64,000 nt of DNA from Lachnospiraceae bacterium (lineage in GTDB: Bacteria; Bacillota; Clostridia; Lachnospirales; Lachnospiraceae), in assembly GCA_902363555.1 (NCBI GenBank), contig CABJAM010000003.1, forward strand, positions 496,001-560,000, read 5' to 3'. The first letter of the stretch is position 1, and each line of letters starts with the position of its first letter. The notes beneath the pieces were generated by a model, which was not told the DNA's origin, did not search any database, and was given only the letters and a program-made list of their open reading frames with translations. Of the stretch, positions 24,755 to 34,085 are shown piece after piece. Made by a program: the position numbers and the translations under genes.

Positions 24755-26241
24755 TGTTATATTTAAAGGAATTAAAGAAAACCGTGTTTTCCGTCACCTT
24801 TATCCTGCTGGCAGTGTTCATTATTATAATGGCCAAAAGTCAGGAGGTGCTCACCGCCTCCACAGATGACGTGATCACAGAACCTCAGCCGGGGCTGGAC
24901 AATTACGGAACAACGGTGCGTAAGGACCCGGAGGTGATTATGCCGGCGGCCTTTCGTAAACTTTATGGAGAGTTTGTACTAAACGACTACCAGACCTATC
25001 CTGTGGGATTTGTTAAATATGTAACGCTCAGTGACAGCGAACAAAAAAGGATGGCCGGGATACTGGCTGAAATCACCGGGGAATCGGAAGAAACGCTGTA
25101 TAATGCTTATCTTTTGGAGTCCGGAGATGCGGGCGCTGCAAACACCGGCGGCATCACCATGACAGTTAATGGAGGCCCAGCGGATAGCAGCCCGTCGGCC
25201 GACAGTGGCGGCAATGCCGGGCTATCCCAGGATGAAGATGGCGGCAGCCCGTCGGCCGACAGTGAGGGCAATGCCGGCTTATCCCCGGATTCGGATGGCG
25301 GATTTGTGGTCAGCGGCAATATGGAATCGTCAGGCAATGATTCTTCCGGGATTTCTATGATTGGCGGCCAAAATGGTCCAATGTCTCTGCCATATAATGT
25401 TAAAGACGGGCTTTCTTATGAAGAATTTGAGCGGTTGATGAGCGAAGCTGCGGACCTGATCGGCGCCGGAACCGATTACGATCCTCAGGGGCTGGTTTCC
25501 TTTTCCAGGGTACCGATGACTTATGAGGAAGCGCTTGAAAGCTATGAGCTTACCCGGGATAAGGACCATTTTACCGGAGCCTATGCCCGGCTGTTTAGTG
25601 ATTACATGGTGGCTATATTATGCGTTCTGCCGGTATTTCCTGCGGTTGCCATGTGCCTGAAGGACAAAAGAGGCGGCGTATCCCAGTTGATCTATACCCG
25701 GAAGGCCTCATCATTTAAGGTGATCCTCACGCGGTACGGTGCGCTGCTCACCGCTGTATTTGTACCGACGTTGATCGTGTCCTATATTTATAATATATCT
25801 GCGTGGAAGTTTTATGATGGAATGGCTCTGGATTATCTGGCGCCTTTAAAATATACGCTGGGCTGGATCATGCCGTCGGTGATGATGGCGGCCGCGGTGG
25901 GCATGTTCCTGACGGAGCTGACCGGTACCCCCATCGCTGTGGCGGTTATGGGATTGTGGTGGCTGATCGATATAAATATCGGCATCCGGACTTCCGGAGC
26001 TTATCCGCTGTGGCAGTTGGCGCCGCGGCACAATAATCTGCAAAAGACAGAAATGTACCTGGAGCGCTTTGGCTCCCTTATGGCAAACCGTATCTTTTTT
26101 GTGGCGGCAGCCCTTGTTGTGGTGCTTTTGACGGTGATTGTTTTTGAATTAAAGCGAAAGGGGAAGATGGGAAATCATGGAGGAATTAAAGGTCTTATCC
26201 GTAAAACAAAATCTGTGGCTGGTAGTAAAGTGCAATCTTAA
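24754..26241 (+). CDS. ABC transporter permease with large, repeat-containing extracellular loop
   Basis: Membrane protein of 495 aa. One N-terminal helix (FSVTFILLAVFIIIMA), an outer loop of about 255 residues, then about five helices from YMVAILCVLPVFPAVAM to FFVAAALVVVLLTVIV and a basic tail. The loop contains a Ser/Gly/Asp-rich section with two 19-residue repeats (about residues 145-182), probably a flexible linker. It is coupled to the ATPase upstream and overlaps the next permease gene by 65 nt. Confidence 0.82.
   Translation: MLYLKELKKTVFSVTFILLAVFIIIMAKSQEVLTASTDDVITEPQPGLDNYGTTVRKDPEVIMPAAFRKLYGEFVLNDYQTYPVGFVKYVTLSDSEQKRMAGILAEITGESEETLYNAYLLESGDAGAANTGGITMTVNGGPADSSPSADSGGNAGLSQDEDGGSPSADSEGNAGLSPDSDGGFVVSGNMESSGNDSSGISMIGGQNGPMSLPYNVKDGLSYEEFERLMSEAADLIGAGTDYDPQGLVSFSRVPMTYEEALESYELTRDKDHFTGAYARLFSDYMVAILCVLPVFPAVAMCLKDKRGGVSQLIYTRKASSFKVILTRYGALLTAVFVPTLIVSYIYNISAWKFYDGMALDYLAPLKYTLGWIMPSVMMAAAVGMFLTELTGTPIAVAVMGLWWLIDINIGIRTSGAYPLWQLAPRHNNLQKTEMYLERFGSLMANRIFFVAAALVVVLLTVIVFELKRKGKMGNHGGIKGLIRKTKSVAGSKVQS
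25186..25299 (+). repeat. Two tandem 57-bp units in the permease gene
   Basis: Units 25186-25242 and 25243-25299 encode near-identical 19-residue blocks containing SPSADS, GNAGLS and D-x-D-G. In-frame duplication in an extracellular linker. Confidence 0.88.
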
Positions 26242-26827
26242 ACATACGTTTATAGGCCCCCTTGGCCTGTCGGTCCTTTTGCTGTTGATCACCCCGCTTA
26301 TTTTTGGCGTGGAAAATCTGGATGCTGCCGGCAGTGCGGCTCCGCTGGAAATGTTCGTGGCCCTTTGTGGAATCATATTGCTCACACCGGTATTTATGCC
26401 GGAGCAAAAGCCTGAAACTCTGGATCTGGTGGCTACCAAATGGGTGAGCTGTATGGTCGTGTGGGGGCTTAGGCTGCTGTATTCGGTGGTGGCGCTGGCG
26501 CTGCTGACCGGTCTGTTTTGTTTAAGTATGCGTCTGGGGCATTGTGACGTGTCCTTTGGCATGTTTCTGGGCTGTGTCTGCGGGGCGCTGTTTCTGGGCG
26601 CTTCCGGCCTACTGGCAAGTGCGGTATTTAACAATGTGGCCGTTTCCTATATGGTGCCGCTGATCGTTTATGCCGCCAATTTCTCCGGCCCGAAGCTGCT
26701 GGGAAATTTCTGGCTGTTTTCCATGACAGTGGAGCAGTATCATCAAAAGGTGTGGCTTTTCGTATCTGCGCTGGTGATGCTGGCGGCCGCCTTTGTGGTC
26801 AAGGGGCTTCGGCGGCGGATGGCATGA
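26177..26827 (+). CDS. Small ABC transporter membrane subunit
   Basis: Protein of 216 aa with six predicted helices and almost no loops (GLSVLLLLITPLIFGV; MFVALCGIILLTPVFM; LLYSVVALALLTGLF; MFLGCVCGALFLGASGLL; a segment around MVPLIVYAANF; and LFVSALVMLAAAFVV). It begins inside the preceding permease gene (65-nt overlap), with GGGGAAG as a plausible SD. Likely the second membrane half of the exporter. Confidence 0.76.
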   Translation: MEELKVLSVKQNLWLVVKCNLKHTFIGPLGLSVLLLLITPLIFGVENLDAAGSAAPLEMFVALCGIILLTPVFMPEQKPETLDLVATKWVSCMVVWGLRLLYSVVALALLTGLFCLSMRLGHCDVSFGMFLGCVCGALFLGASGLLASAVFNNVAVSYMVPLIVYAANFSGPKLLGNFWLFSMTVEQYHQKVWLFVSALVMLAAAFVVKGLRRRMA

Positions 26828-26925
26828 TTTTATAAAATTAAGTCAAACTTTTTTACACACGGACTTATTATTGTGGTAGAATAGAAGCAGTAATAAATTA
26901 CTGTAAGAAAGGACGTATAGCAACG

Positions 26926-27570
26926 ATGGATAAAAAGTATAAAGGAATTATTTTTGATCTGGATGGAGTCATTTGTTTTACCGACCATTATCATTATCTG
27001 GCATGGAAAGCGATCGCAGATAAGAAGGGGATTTATTTTGACGAGGTCATTAACAACCGTCTTCGCGGCGTGAGCCGTATGGAGAGTCTGGAGATCATTT
27101 TGGAGCGGTGCGACGAAACATTGACCCAGGATGAGAAAAATGCGCTGGCCGAGGAAAAGAATGGCATTTATAAAGAGCTGCTAAAAAATATGGGCCCCAG
27201 CGATCTGAGCGCAGAGGTTAAGGATACGCTGGATGCTTTAAGAGCCAGGGGCCTTAAACTGGCTATCGGCTCGTCCAGTAAAAATACTCAGTTTATACTG
27301 GAGCGCATCGGCCTGAAGGGCTATTTTGACGCTGTATCCGATGGCAATAACATAACTAATTCCAAACCGGACCCGGAGGTTTTCCTCAAAGCGGCTCAGT
27401 TTATCCATGAGGAACCAGAGGACTGTCTTGTTATTGAGGATGCCTATGCCGGTATCGACGCGGCCTGTGCAGGCGGCTTTGACAGTGCAGCCATCGGCGA
27501 TGCTTCCGCCTACGAAAAGAGCACCTATCGTCTGAACAGCTTTTCCGACCTGCTGGCGATCTGTAAATAA
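26926..27570 (+). CDS. pgmB: Beta-phosphoglucomutase (HAD superfamily)
   Basis: HAD hydrolase-fold enzyme (214 aa) of the beta-phosphoglucomutase type, which interconverts beta-glucose 1-phosphate and glucose 6-phosphate in maltose or trehalose use. Motif I is FDLDGVICFTD with nucleophile Asp and acid/base Asp; cap residues HYLAWKAIA and LRGVSRMESLEIIL match the family; motif II is GSSSKN; motif III Lys in SKPDPEVF; motif IV VIEDAYAGIDAA. It appears monocistronic, with SD AGAAAGGA and a possible -10 TAGAAT just upstream. No glycoside phosphorylase is adjacent. Confidence 0.92.
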   Translation: MDKKYKGIIFDLDGVICFTDHYHYLAWKAIADKKGIYFDEVINNRLRGVSRMESLEIILERCDETLTQDEKNALAEEKNGIYKELLKNMGPSDLSAEVKDTLDALRARGLKLAIGSSSKNTQFILERIGLKGYFDAVSDGNNITNSKPDPEVFLKAAQFIHEEPEDCLVIEDAYAGIDAACAGGFDSAAIGDASAYEKSTYRLNSFSDLLAICK

Positions 27571-27617
27571 TGCGCTGGCCATGTCATTGTTCCTGCGCCT
27601 GAATACTGACATGGTCA

Positions 27618-27651
27618 GTTACTGTTTACTGGCCTGCCAGTGAACAGTAAC
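27618..27651 (+). terminator. Strong hairpin after pgmB
   Basis: GTTACTGTTTACTGG (27618-27632) pairs with CCAGTGAACAGTAAC (27637-27651), 15 bp with one wobble and a 4-nt loop, no T-run. Confidence 0.6.
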
Positions 27652-27678
27652 CATGGTCATGCATGGATCAGGGTTAAA

Positions 27679-27710
27679 GCAACCATTTGCTATTGGCAGC
27701 AGATGGTTGC
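27679..27710 (+). terminator. Second hairpin downstream of pgmB
   Basis: GCAACCATTTGCT (27679-27691) and AGCAGATGGTTGC (27698-27710) form a 13-bp stem followed by TTAATTT. Confidence 0.6.
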
Positions 27711-27756
27711 TTAATTTGCGTTAAATGTCGGATGTGAGGATAGAGGGTGAGATGTT

Positions 27757-29307
27757 ATGAAAGTACGTATGTGTCCGTATTGCGACCATGAAATGACAAA
27801 ACGGCATCATTGTGATGTCTGCAATAGCTTCGTCTGGAAAGCGGAGATGATGGATATTCATTTTAATTCCCAGTCCAGGGGAAGGAATGAGGCGGATTGT
27901 GCCTATGGCGCGGCGCATGATCAGGCACACCATGCAGCGGCGGGCTCCGGAACGAAGTCTGGGGGCTCAAAGGCGGCGAATATGCCGGGAAGTCTGAGGG
28001 AGACGGCGAAGCGTCCGCAAAACATGCCGGAATACTCGTGGAAGGCGGCGAAAAGTCCGCTGGAATCCGATAAGCGCCCGCAGGAGACGGCGGATAAACG
28101 TAAGGCTTTAAGCGCAGCGTTGGTCATAATTGCCGCTGCGGTTATCTTTTTAGGGCCCCAGATCAGCAAGATTGCGGATTGGGTGATGGATTCGATCGCA
28201 TCCATTGGAGCCGGAGAGGACACGACGGTCAGCGAGACGGCCGATCTGTCGGGATATAAAATGCTGGCGCCGGAGGATATTGCCGGGATAAACGCTCCCT
28301 GTACAAGCTACAGCCATATGGAGCTTTCAGGAACGGACATCGCTTCCATGTGCCTTGCCTTCCTTGACGCGTATGCTCCGGACAGCACTCTGGAGCAAAG
28401 CAAATATTTTCAGGGTTATTCGATGGAGGATGGTTCCGGCGAGATCCTGTATGAAAATGTGTACTTTATGGAGCTGGATGGCGGTGTGACGGAGTATATT
28501 GCAGTCAGCGCAGATGCGGTGACCGACAGTGTGCACTTTGTCACGATCCAAATGAAGGATAAAGCGCTGGTGCGTGCGCTTATAAAAAATTTCCTGACCG
28601 ATTCGGCCGGAATAAAGGAAGTCACAGACGCGGATATGGATCTTCTATTTGAGTTGGATGATCAAAACTATGGCCATGGTTTTTGTGAAAATTATGAGAT
28701 GAATATTATTTACAGGCCTCTTGACAAAGTATACTCGGTGTCCATTTATCATAATGCCTACCCCCAGGAATCTTGTATACTCCTCAGGGAGCAGGAGATA
28801 AGCTCGGAGCAGGTCGCCTCGGAAGCGGTGGAGTGTACCGCCGTGCCACATTTTACATCGGACATCTATGGGGCCCAGGCTGCGGAGCTTATCAATCACT
28901 GGCTGGATACGAACAATTATCACGGCCTTGCCATGGAGGAGTTGCATGAAAACCGTGCAGCCGTTTACCAGCAGTTGGCCGATTTGGAATATGAGGTTCT
29001 GGATTACGATCACGAATATTACTGGGGCAGTAATGAAACGCCGTATAGTATCCATCTGAACACAGATTCGTATTCCGACCGTATACATGCCCTGCGATTT
29101 GTAAGTTTCACAAAAGATGATATTTCCAATCTGATGGCGCTGGTCACGCAGATCCTTGGGTTTGGAGATGCCGCAGATTTTACTGAGCGATGTATGGAAG
29201 AATATGAATCGGAAGGCTATTGCTTCTGGCGTGTGAACGGATATAAGCTTTATATCAGCGGTGACGATGAAGATGATCTGTACATTTATGTGACGCCAAT
29301 GACCTGA
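27757..29307 (+). CDS. Membrane protein with N-terminal zinc ribbon, function unknown
   Basis: Protein of 516 aa. A short zinc ribbon MCPYCDHEM ... HHCDVCNSF (two CxxC pairs, residues 5-23) precedes a low-complexity cytoplasmic linker of about 80 residues rich in K, S and P. One membrane helix (ALVIIAAAVIFLGPQI, about residues 123-142) leads to a large acidic, Tyr-rich outer domain of about 370 residues. The outer part has no Cys pairs or catalytic motif I know. This plan resembles Firmicute zinc-ribbon membrane proteins of unknown role. It lies alone between pgmB and nifJ, with no terminator visible in between. Confidence 0.75.
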   Translation: MKVRMCPYCDHEMTKRHHCDVCNSFVWKAEMMDIHFNSQSRGRNEADCAYGAAHDQAHHAAAGSGTKSGGSKAANMPGSLRETAKRPQNMPEYSWKAAKSPLESDKRPQETADKRKALSAALVIIAAAVIFLGPQISKIADWVMDSIASIGAGEDTTVSETADLSGYKMLAPEDIAGINAPCTSYSHMELSGTDIASMCLAFLDAYAPDSTLEQSKYFQGYSMEDGSGEILYENVYFMELDGGVTEYIAVSADAVTDSVHFVTIQMKDKALVRALIKNFLTDSAGIKEVTDADMDLLFELDDQNYGHGFCENYEMNIIYRPLDKVYSVSIYHNAYPQESCILLREQEISSEQVASEAVECTAVPHFTSDIYGAQAAELINHWLDTNNYHGLAMEELHENRAAVYQQLADLEYEVLDYDHEYYWGSNETPYSIHLNTDSYSDRIHALRFVSFTKDDISNLMALVTQILGFGDAADFTERCMEEYESEGYCFWRVNGYKLYISGDDEDDLYIYVTPMT

Positions 29308-29363
29308 TAAACCGTAAATTACCATTGTATGCAAATATAAACAAGAAAATGATTGATATTTTC

Positions 29364-29393
29364 TTGACGTACCCCTCCTGTTTGTATTAAAAT
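29364..29393 (+). promoter_or_regulatory. Promoter of the PFOR gene
   Basis: TTGACG (29364-29369) and TAAAAT (29388-29393) with an 18-bp spacer; a 60-nt leader and the strong SD GAAAGGAG follow. Confidence 0.65.
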
Positions 29394-29455
29394 GGATAAT
29401 GAATGTGAGTTATATATTACACATATATGAGCACAAATGAAAGGAGATTTTTCAA

Positions 29456-32400
29456 ATGGCAAAAGTTATGAAAACGATGGATGGTAACACAGCAGTTGCT
29501 TGGTCATCCTATGCGTTCACCGAAGTTGCCGGTATCTTCCCTATTACACCATCTTCACCTATGGCTGAAGTCACAGATGAATGGGCGGCTAATGGAAGAA
29601 AGAACATTTTCGGACAGCCTGTAAAGGTTGTTGAATTACAGTCCGAAGGAGGCGCTTCCGGTGCCGTTCACGGTTCCCTGGCTGCCGGTGCTTTAACCAC
29701 AACCTATACCGCATCTCAGGGCTTACTGTTGATGATCCCTAATATGTACAAAATTGCTGGTGAATTACTTCCATGTGTATTCCATGTAAGTGCCAGAGCT
29801 TTAGCTACCCATGCACTGTCTATTTTTGGTGAGCATTCCGATGTTATGGCCTGCCGTCAGACAGGTTTTGCATTACTGTGCTCCAATTCCGTACAGGAAG
29901 CTATGGACATGGCAGCAGTGGCTCATCTTTCCGCAATCAAAGGCAAAGTACCTTTCTTACATTTCTTCGATGGTTTCAGAACATCCCACGAAATCCAGAA
30001 GGTTGAATGTCTTGATTATGATGATCTGGCTAAGCTTGTGGATTACGAAGCAGTTGATGAATTTAGAAGAAACGCTCTGAACCCGGAACATCCGGTAGTC
30101 AGAGGTACAGCTCAGAACCCGGATATTTTCTTCCAGGCTAAAGAAGCTGCCAACACCTACTACGACGCACTTCCTGCTGTTGTTGAGGAATATATGGCAG
30201 AGATCAGCAAGCTGACCGGCCGTGACTATAAATTATATAACTACTATGGCGCTCCGGATGCTGAAAAAGTTATCATCGCCATGGGTTCTGTCTGCGAAGC
30301 AGCAGAAGAAGTTATCGATTACCTGACCGCTAAGGGCGAAAAAGTCGGTATGGTGAAAGTTCACTTATACAGACCGTTCGCAGTGGAAAAATTCCTTGAA
30401 GCTATCCCTGCAACAGCTAAAAAGATCGCTGTTTTGGATCGTACAAAGGAATCCGGTTCTCTTGGCGAGCCTTTATATGAAGATGTTTGTATGGCATTCT
30501 TCAAGGCTGGAAAGACAGCTACCATCGTTGGCGGACGTTACGGACTTGGTTCCAAGGACGTTACACCGGCTCAGCTTATTTCCGTATACCAGAATCTGGA
30601 TGCAGACGCACCGAAGAATAACTTCACCATCGGTATCGTTGATGATGTTACAAATCTTTCTCTGCCTGTACTTCCTGAGGTTGACGTGGCTGGCGAAGGC
30701 ACGACAAGCTGTAAGTTCTGGGGTCTTGGTGCCGATGGTACCGTAGGTGCCAACAAGAACTCCATCAAGATCATTGGTGACCATACGGATATGTATGCTC
30801 AGGCATATTTCTCCTATGACTCCAAAAAATCCGGTGGTATTACACAGTCTCACTTACGTTTTGGTAAAAAACCGATTCGTTCTACATACTATGTAAAGAC
30901 TGCTGATTTCGTTGCCTGCCACAATCAGGCTTATGTATATCTGTATGATATGCTGGGCGAGATCAAAGAAAACGGTACATTCCTGCTCAACTGTGAGTGG
31001 AGCCAGGATGAACTGGAAGAGAAGCTGCCGGCTTCCATGAAGCGTATCATGGCTCAGAAGAACATTAAGTTCTACACCATCAACGCTACCGAGATCGCTA
31101 AAGAGATCGGCCTTGGCAACCGTACAAACTCCGTGCTCCAGGCTGCATTCTTTAAGCTGGCCAACATCATTCCCATCGAGGATGCTGTAAGATTTATGAA
31201 GGAAGCCATCAAGAAGACATACGGCAAGAAGGGCGACGCTATTGTAAACATGAACTATGCCGCTGTTGACGCTGGTGTTGACGGTGCTGTCGAAGTAGCT
31301 GTTCCGGCTTCCTGGGCAGATGCCAAAGATCCTGAAGCTACAGATGTTAAAGAAGTTCCTGAATTTGTTAAAGATGTTGTTGAACCTGTAAATGCTCAGA
31401 AGGGTGATGACCTGCCTGTTTCCGTATTTGCAAGAAAGGACCGCGTTGACGGTACATTCCCTCTGGGAACGGCTGCTTACGAAAAACGTGGTGTAGCTAC
31501 GATGGTTCCTCAGTGGGATGCAAGCAAATGTATCCAGTGTAACCAGTGCTCCTATGTGTGTCCTCATGCAACTATCCGTCCGTTCCTGTTAACAGAGGAT
31601 GAGAACGCTGCTGCTCCGGCAAACTACGGCGCTGTTAAGGGTAAAGGCAAAGGCTTTGACCAGTACTACTTCAAGATGCAGGTATCCGTACTTGACTGTC
31701 TAGGATGCGGCAGCTGTGCAAATGTCTGCCCGGCTAAGGAAAAAGCTCTGACTATGGTGCCTCTGCATACTCAGTATGACGAAGCTCCGAATTGGGAATA
31801 TTCCATTTCCCTTTCCAAGAAGGAAAATCCGGGCAAGATCGACACTGTTAAGGGCAGCCAGTTTGAACAGCCGTTACTTGAGTTCTCCGGTGCCTGCGCA
31901 GGCTGCGGTGAGACACCTTATGCAAAACTGATCACTCAGTTGTTTGGTGACAGAATGTACATTTCCAATGCCACAGGCTGTTCCTCCATCTGGGGTGGTT
32001 CCGCACCTTCCATGCCATATACGACCAACGAAAAGGGCCAGGGTCCTGCATGGGCTAACTCCTTATTCGAGGATAATGCCGAGTATGGTTATGGTATGTA
32101 TTTAGGCGTTAAGGCTCAGAGAGAAGCGATTGCCGCAAAAGCAAAAGCTGCTATCGAAGCCGGTGTTGACGGCGAAGCTAAGGAAGCGCTTGAGGGCTGG
32201 TTAAATACCATGAACCTTGGCGATGAATCCAAGGCATCCTCCGCAAAACTGCTCGATGCTGCCAAGGCTTACAACGGCGACAACGCTGATATTAAAGCAA
32301 CCTTCGATTACATCGTTGCCAATTCCGATCAGCTGGTTAAGAAATCCCAGTGGATCTTCGGTGGTGACGGATGGGCTTACGATATCGGTTACGGCGGTCT

Positions 32401-32989
32401 GGACCATGTACTGGCTTCCGGCGAAGACGTAAACGTATTCGTATTCGATACCGAAGTTTACTCCAATACAGGCGGACAGTCTTCCAAGTCCACACCGGTC
32501 GGCGCTGTGGCTAAGTTTGCTGCTGCCGGTAAGAGAGTGAAGAAGAAAGACCTTGGTATGATGGCTATGTCCTATGGTTATGTATACGTAGCTCAGGTAG
32601 CTATGGGCGCAAACCAGGCTCAGTTGATCAAGGCTCTTAAAGAAGCTGAAAGCTATCCGGGTCCATCCTTAATTATCGCTTACGCTCCATGTATCAATCA
32701 TGGTATCAAGGGCGGTATGTCCGGAGCCCAGACAAGAATCAAACAGGCTGTGGAATGCGGATACTGGCATATGTACAGATACAATCCGTTACTTGCACAG
32801 GAAGGTAAGAATCCGTTCACATTAGACTCCAAGGAGCCCACAGGCAACTTCAGAGAGTTCATTATGAGCGAAGTTCGTTACTCTTCACTGACAAGAACAT
32901 TCCCGGAAGTAGCGGAAGATCTGTTCCAGAAGACCGAAGAAAACGCTAAGGAAAGACTTGAAAATTACAAGAGACTTGCTGCTCAGTAA
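29456..32989 (+). CDS. nifJ: Pyruvate:ferredoxin (flavodoxin) oxidoreductase
   Basis: Full-length single-chain PFOR (1177 aa) converting pyruvate and CoA to acetyl-CoA, CO2 and reduced ferredoxin in the cytoplasm. Domains in order: N-terminal pyruvate-binding region (ITPSSPMAEV, ELQSEGGASGAVHG), a middle region, two [4Fe-4S] sites CIQCNQCSYVCPH (about residue 691) and CLGCGSCANVCP (about 746), then the thiamine-diphosphate domain with the extra cluster cysteines (CAGCGETPY, NATGCSSIWGG) and GGDGWAYDIGYGGLDHV. Codon choice is biased to T-ending GCT and GTT and AGA for Arg, unlike the neighbours, as expected for a very highly expressed gene. Monocistronic. Confidence 0.98.
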   Translation: MAKVMKTMDGNTAVAWSSYAFTEVAGIFPITPSSPMAEVTDEWAANGRKNIFGQPVKVVELQSEGGASGAVHGSLAAGALTTTYTASQGLLLMIPNMYKIAGELLPCVFHVSARALATHALSIFGEHSDVMACRQTGFALLCSNSVQEAMDMAAVAHLSAIKGKVPFLHFFDGFRTSHEIQKVECLDYDDLAKLVDYEAVDEFRRNALNPEHPVVRGTAQNPDIFFQAKEAANTYYDALPAVVEEYMAEISKLTGRDYKLYNYYGAPDAEKVIIAMGSVCEAAEEVIDYLTAKGEKVGMVKVHLYRPFAVEKFLEAIPATAKKIAVLDRTKESGSLGEPLYEDVCMAFFKAGKTATIVGGRYGLGSKDVTPAQLISVYQNLDADAPKNNFTIGIVDDVTNLSLPVLPEVDVAGEGTTSCKFWGLGADGTVGANKNSIKIIGDHTDMYAQAYFSYDSKKSGGITQSHLRFGKKPIRSTYYVKTADFVACHNQAYVYLYDMLGEIKENGTFLLNCEWSQDELEEKLPASMKRIMAQKNIKFYTINATEIAKEIGLGNRTNSVLQAAFFKLANIIPIEDAVRFMKEAIKKTYGKKGDAIVNMNYAAVDAGVDGAVEVAVPASWADAKDPEATDVKEVPEFVKDVVEPVNAQKGDDLPVSVFARKDRVDGTFPLGTAAYEKRGVATMVPQWDASKCIQCNQCSYVCPHATIRPFLLTEDENAAAPANYGAVKGKGKGFDQYYFKMQVSVLDCLGCGSCANVCPAKEKALTMVPLHTQYDEAPNWEYSISLSKKENPGKIDTVKGSQFEQPLLEFSGACAGCGETPYAKLITQLFGDRMYISNATGCSSIWGGSAPSMPYTTNEKGQGPAWANSLFEDNAEYGYGMYLGVKAQREAIAAKAKAAIEAGVDGEAKEALEGWLNTMNLGDESKASSAKLLDAAKAYNGDNADIKATFDYIVANSDQLVKKSQWIFGGDGWAYDIGYGGLDHVLASGEDVNVFVFDTEVYSNTGGQSSKSTPVGAVAKFAAAGKRVKKKDLGMMAMSYGYVYVAQVAMGANQAQLIKALKEAESYPGPSLIIAYAPCINHGIKGGMSGAQTRIKQAVECGYWHMYRYNPLLAQEGKNPFTLDSKEPTGNFREFIMSEVRYSSLTRTFPEVAEDLFQKTEENAKERLENYKRLAAQ

Positions 32990-33054
32990 TTGAAGGTCCG
33001 GAGAAATCGTTTGGGCCATCTGAACGGTTTCGGCCTGAAAATGTTATAAATAAT

Positions 33055-33093
33055 AAATCCCCCGCCGTGACTTATGTCCGGTGGGGGATTTTT
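33055..33093 (+). terminator. Intrinsic terminator of nifJ
   Basis: AAATCCCCCGCCG (33055-33067) pairs with CGGTGGGGGATTT (33079-33091), followed by T-run. Confidence 0.92.
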
Positions 33094-33114
33094 GAACAAA
33101 GGTGGGTGACGGTT

Positions 33115-33963
33115 ATGGATTATTCGATATTCACAGATACGATGGCTGATTTAAACTGGAAGGAAATAGAGGAAAAAGGCAGACAGAAAGTGCCTGTTCT
33201 ATTCCCATTGGGAGTTATTGAGGAACATGGCCCACATCTTCCTTTAGGCACCGACATTTATTTAAGCTATGCCATTTGCAGAAAGATAAAAGATAGGATA
33301 TGCATACAACAAGGAGATTGTCTGATTGCACCACCATATTATTGGGGAATCAATCATTGTACTGGCTCATTCCCAGGCACATTTTCTCTCAAGCCGGAAA
33401 CGATGAAAATTGTTTTGACCGAAATTTTTGGAAATTTGCATCAGTTTGGATTTGATAAAGTGTATTGTGTAAATCAACATGGAGATGCGCTTCATGTGAA
33501 AACTATAATTGATGCAATAAAGATAGCAAATGAAACCTTTCATATGAACATAAAATTGTTAATGGAACCGTTTGATTTGTCTCAGCAAGGATTGTCTGGT
33601 AACGAAGAATATATTATGGTTGATAAGGCAGAGTATTCGCCAGAACTGTTTGCCGAGGATGATATCAATGAAAAGGATTTATTGGATATCCATGCTGGAG
33701 CCCTGGAAACAGCGACAATGTTAAATTTTTACCCGGATGCGGTTTGTACGGAAAGTGCCAGACAGTTGAAATCGTTTTCGTTGACGGAAAGTAGTTTAGG
33801 TGTGTGGCTTGCAGGTGGAGAAGATGTGAAAAGCATTGTTCCACAAGGATATGCAGGAAACCCAGCAGGATATGAAAAGAAAGTTTCAACTGCAAAAGTT
33901 GTATTTGAAAATTTAGCGGATTACTGCGCCAGGAAAATCATTGAAGAGAGCCTGGCAAAATAA
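33115..33963 (+). CDS. Creatininase-family amidohydrolase-like protein
   Basis: Protein of 282 aa of the creatininase family (metal-dependent amidohydrolases, also including lactam- and F420-related enzymes). The metal-binding signature EEHGPHLPLGTD is intact, followed by NQHGD and a late DIHAGALETATM. The usual N-x-G-G-N stretch is replaced by NQHGDALHV, so substrate differs from creatinine. ATG 33115 with SD AAAGGTGGG is preferred over the frame beginning in the nifJ terminator. The gene is visibly more AT-rich than its neighbours, hinting at later arrival. Confidence 0.82.
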   Translation: MDYSIFTDTMADLNWKEIEEKGRQKVPVLFPLGVIEEHGPHLPLGTDIYLSYAICRKIKDRICIQQGDCLIAPPYYWGINHCTGSFPGTFSLKPETMKIVLTEIFGNLHQFGFDKVYCVNQHGDALHVKTIIDAIKIANETFHMNIKLLMEPFDLSQQGLSGNEEYIMVDKAEYSPELFAEDDINEKDLLDIHAGALETATMLNFYPDAVCTESARQLKSFSLTESSLGVWLAGGEDVKSIVPQGYAGNPAGYEKKVSTAKVVFENLADYCARKIIEESLAK

Positions 33964-34009
33964 GCTTGCAAACAGACAGCGTTATGGGAACATCTCCTTA
34001 TTTTAAAGT

Positions 34010-34050
34010 AAAAGCAGCGTAATATACTTTTGTATATTACACTGCTTTTT
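34010..34050. terminator. Bidirectional terminator
   Basis: AAAAGCAG and GTAATATAC pair with GTATATTAC and CTGCTTTTT across TTTT; serves the creatininase-like gene and the convergent lipoprotein gene. Confidence 0.85.
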
Positions 34051-34085
34051 ATAAAACTAAACAGTTTCCTTATAGGATGACTTCT

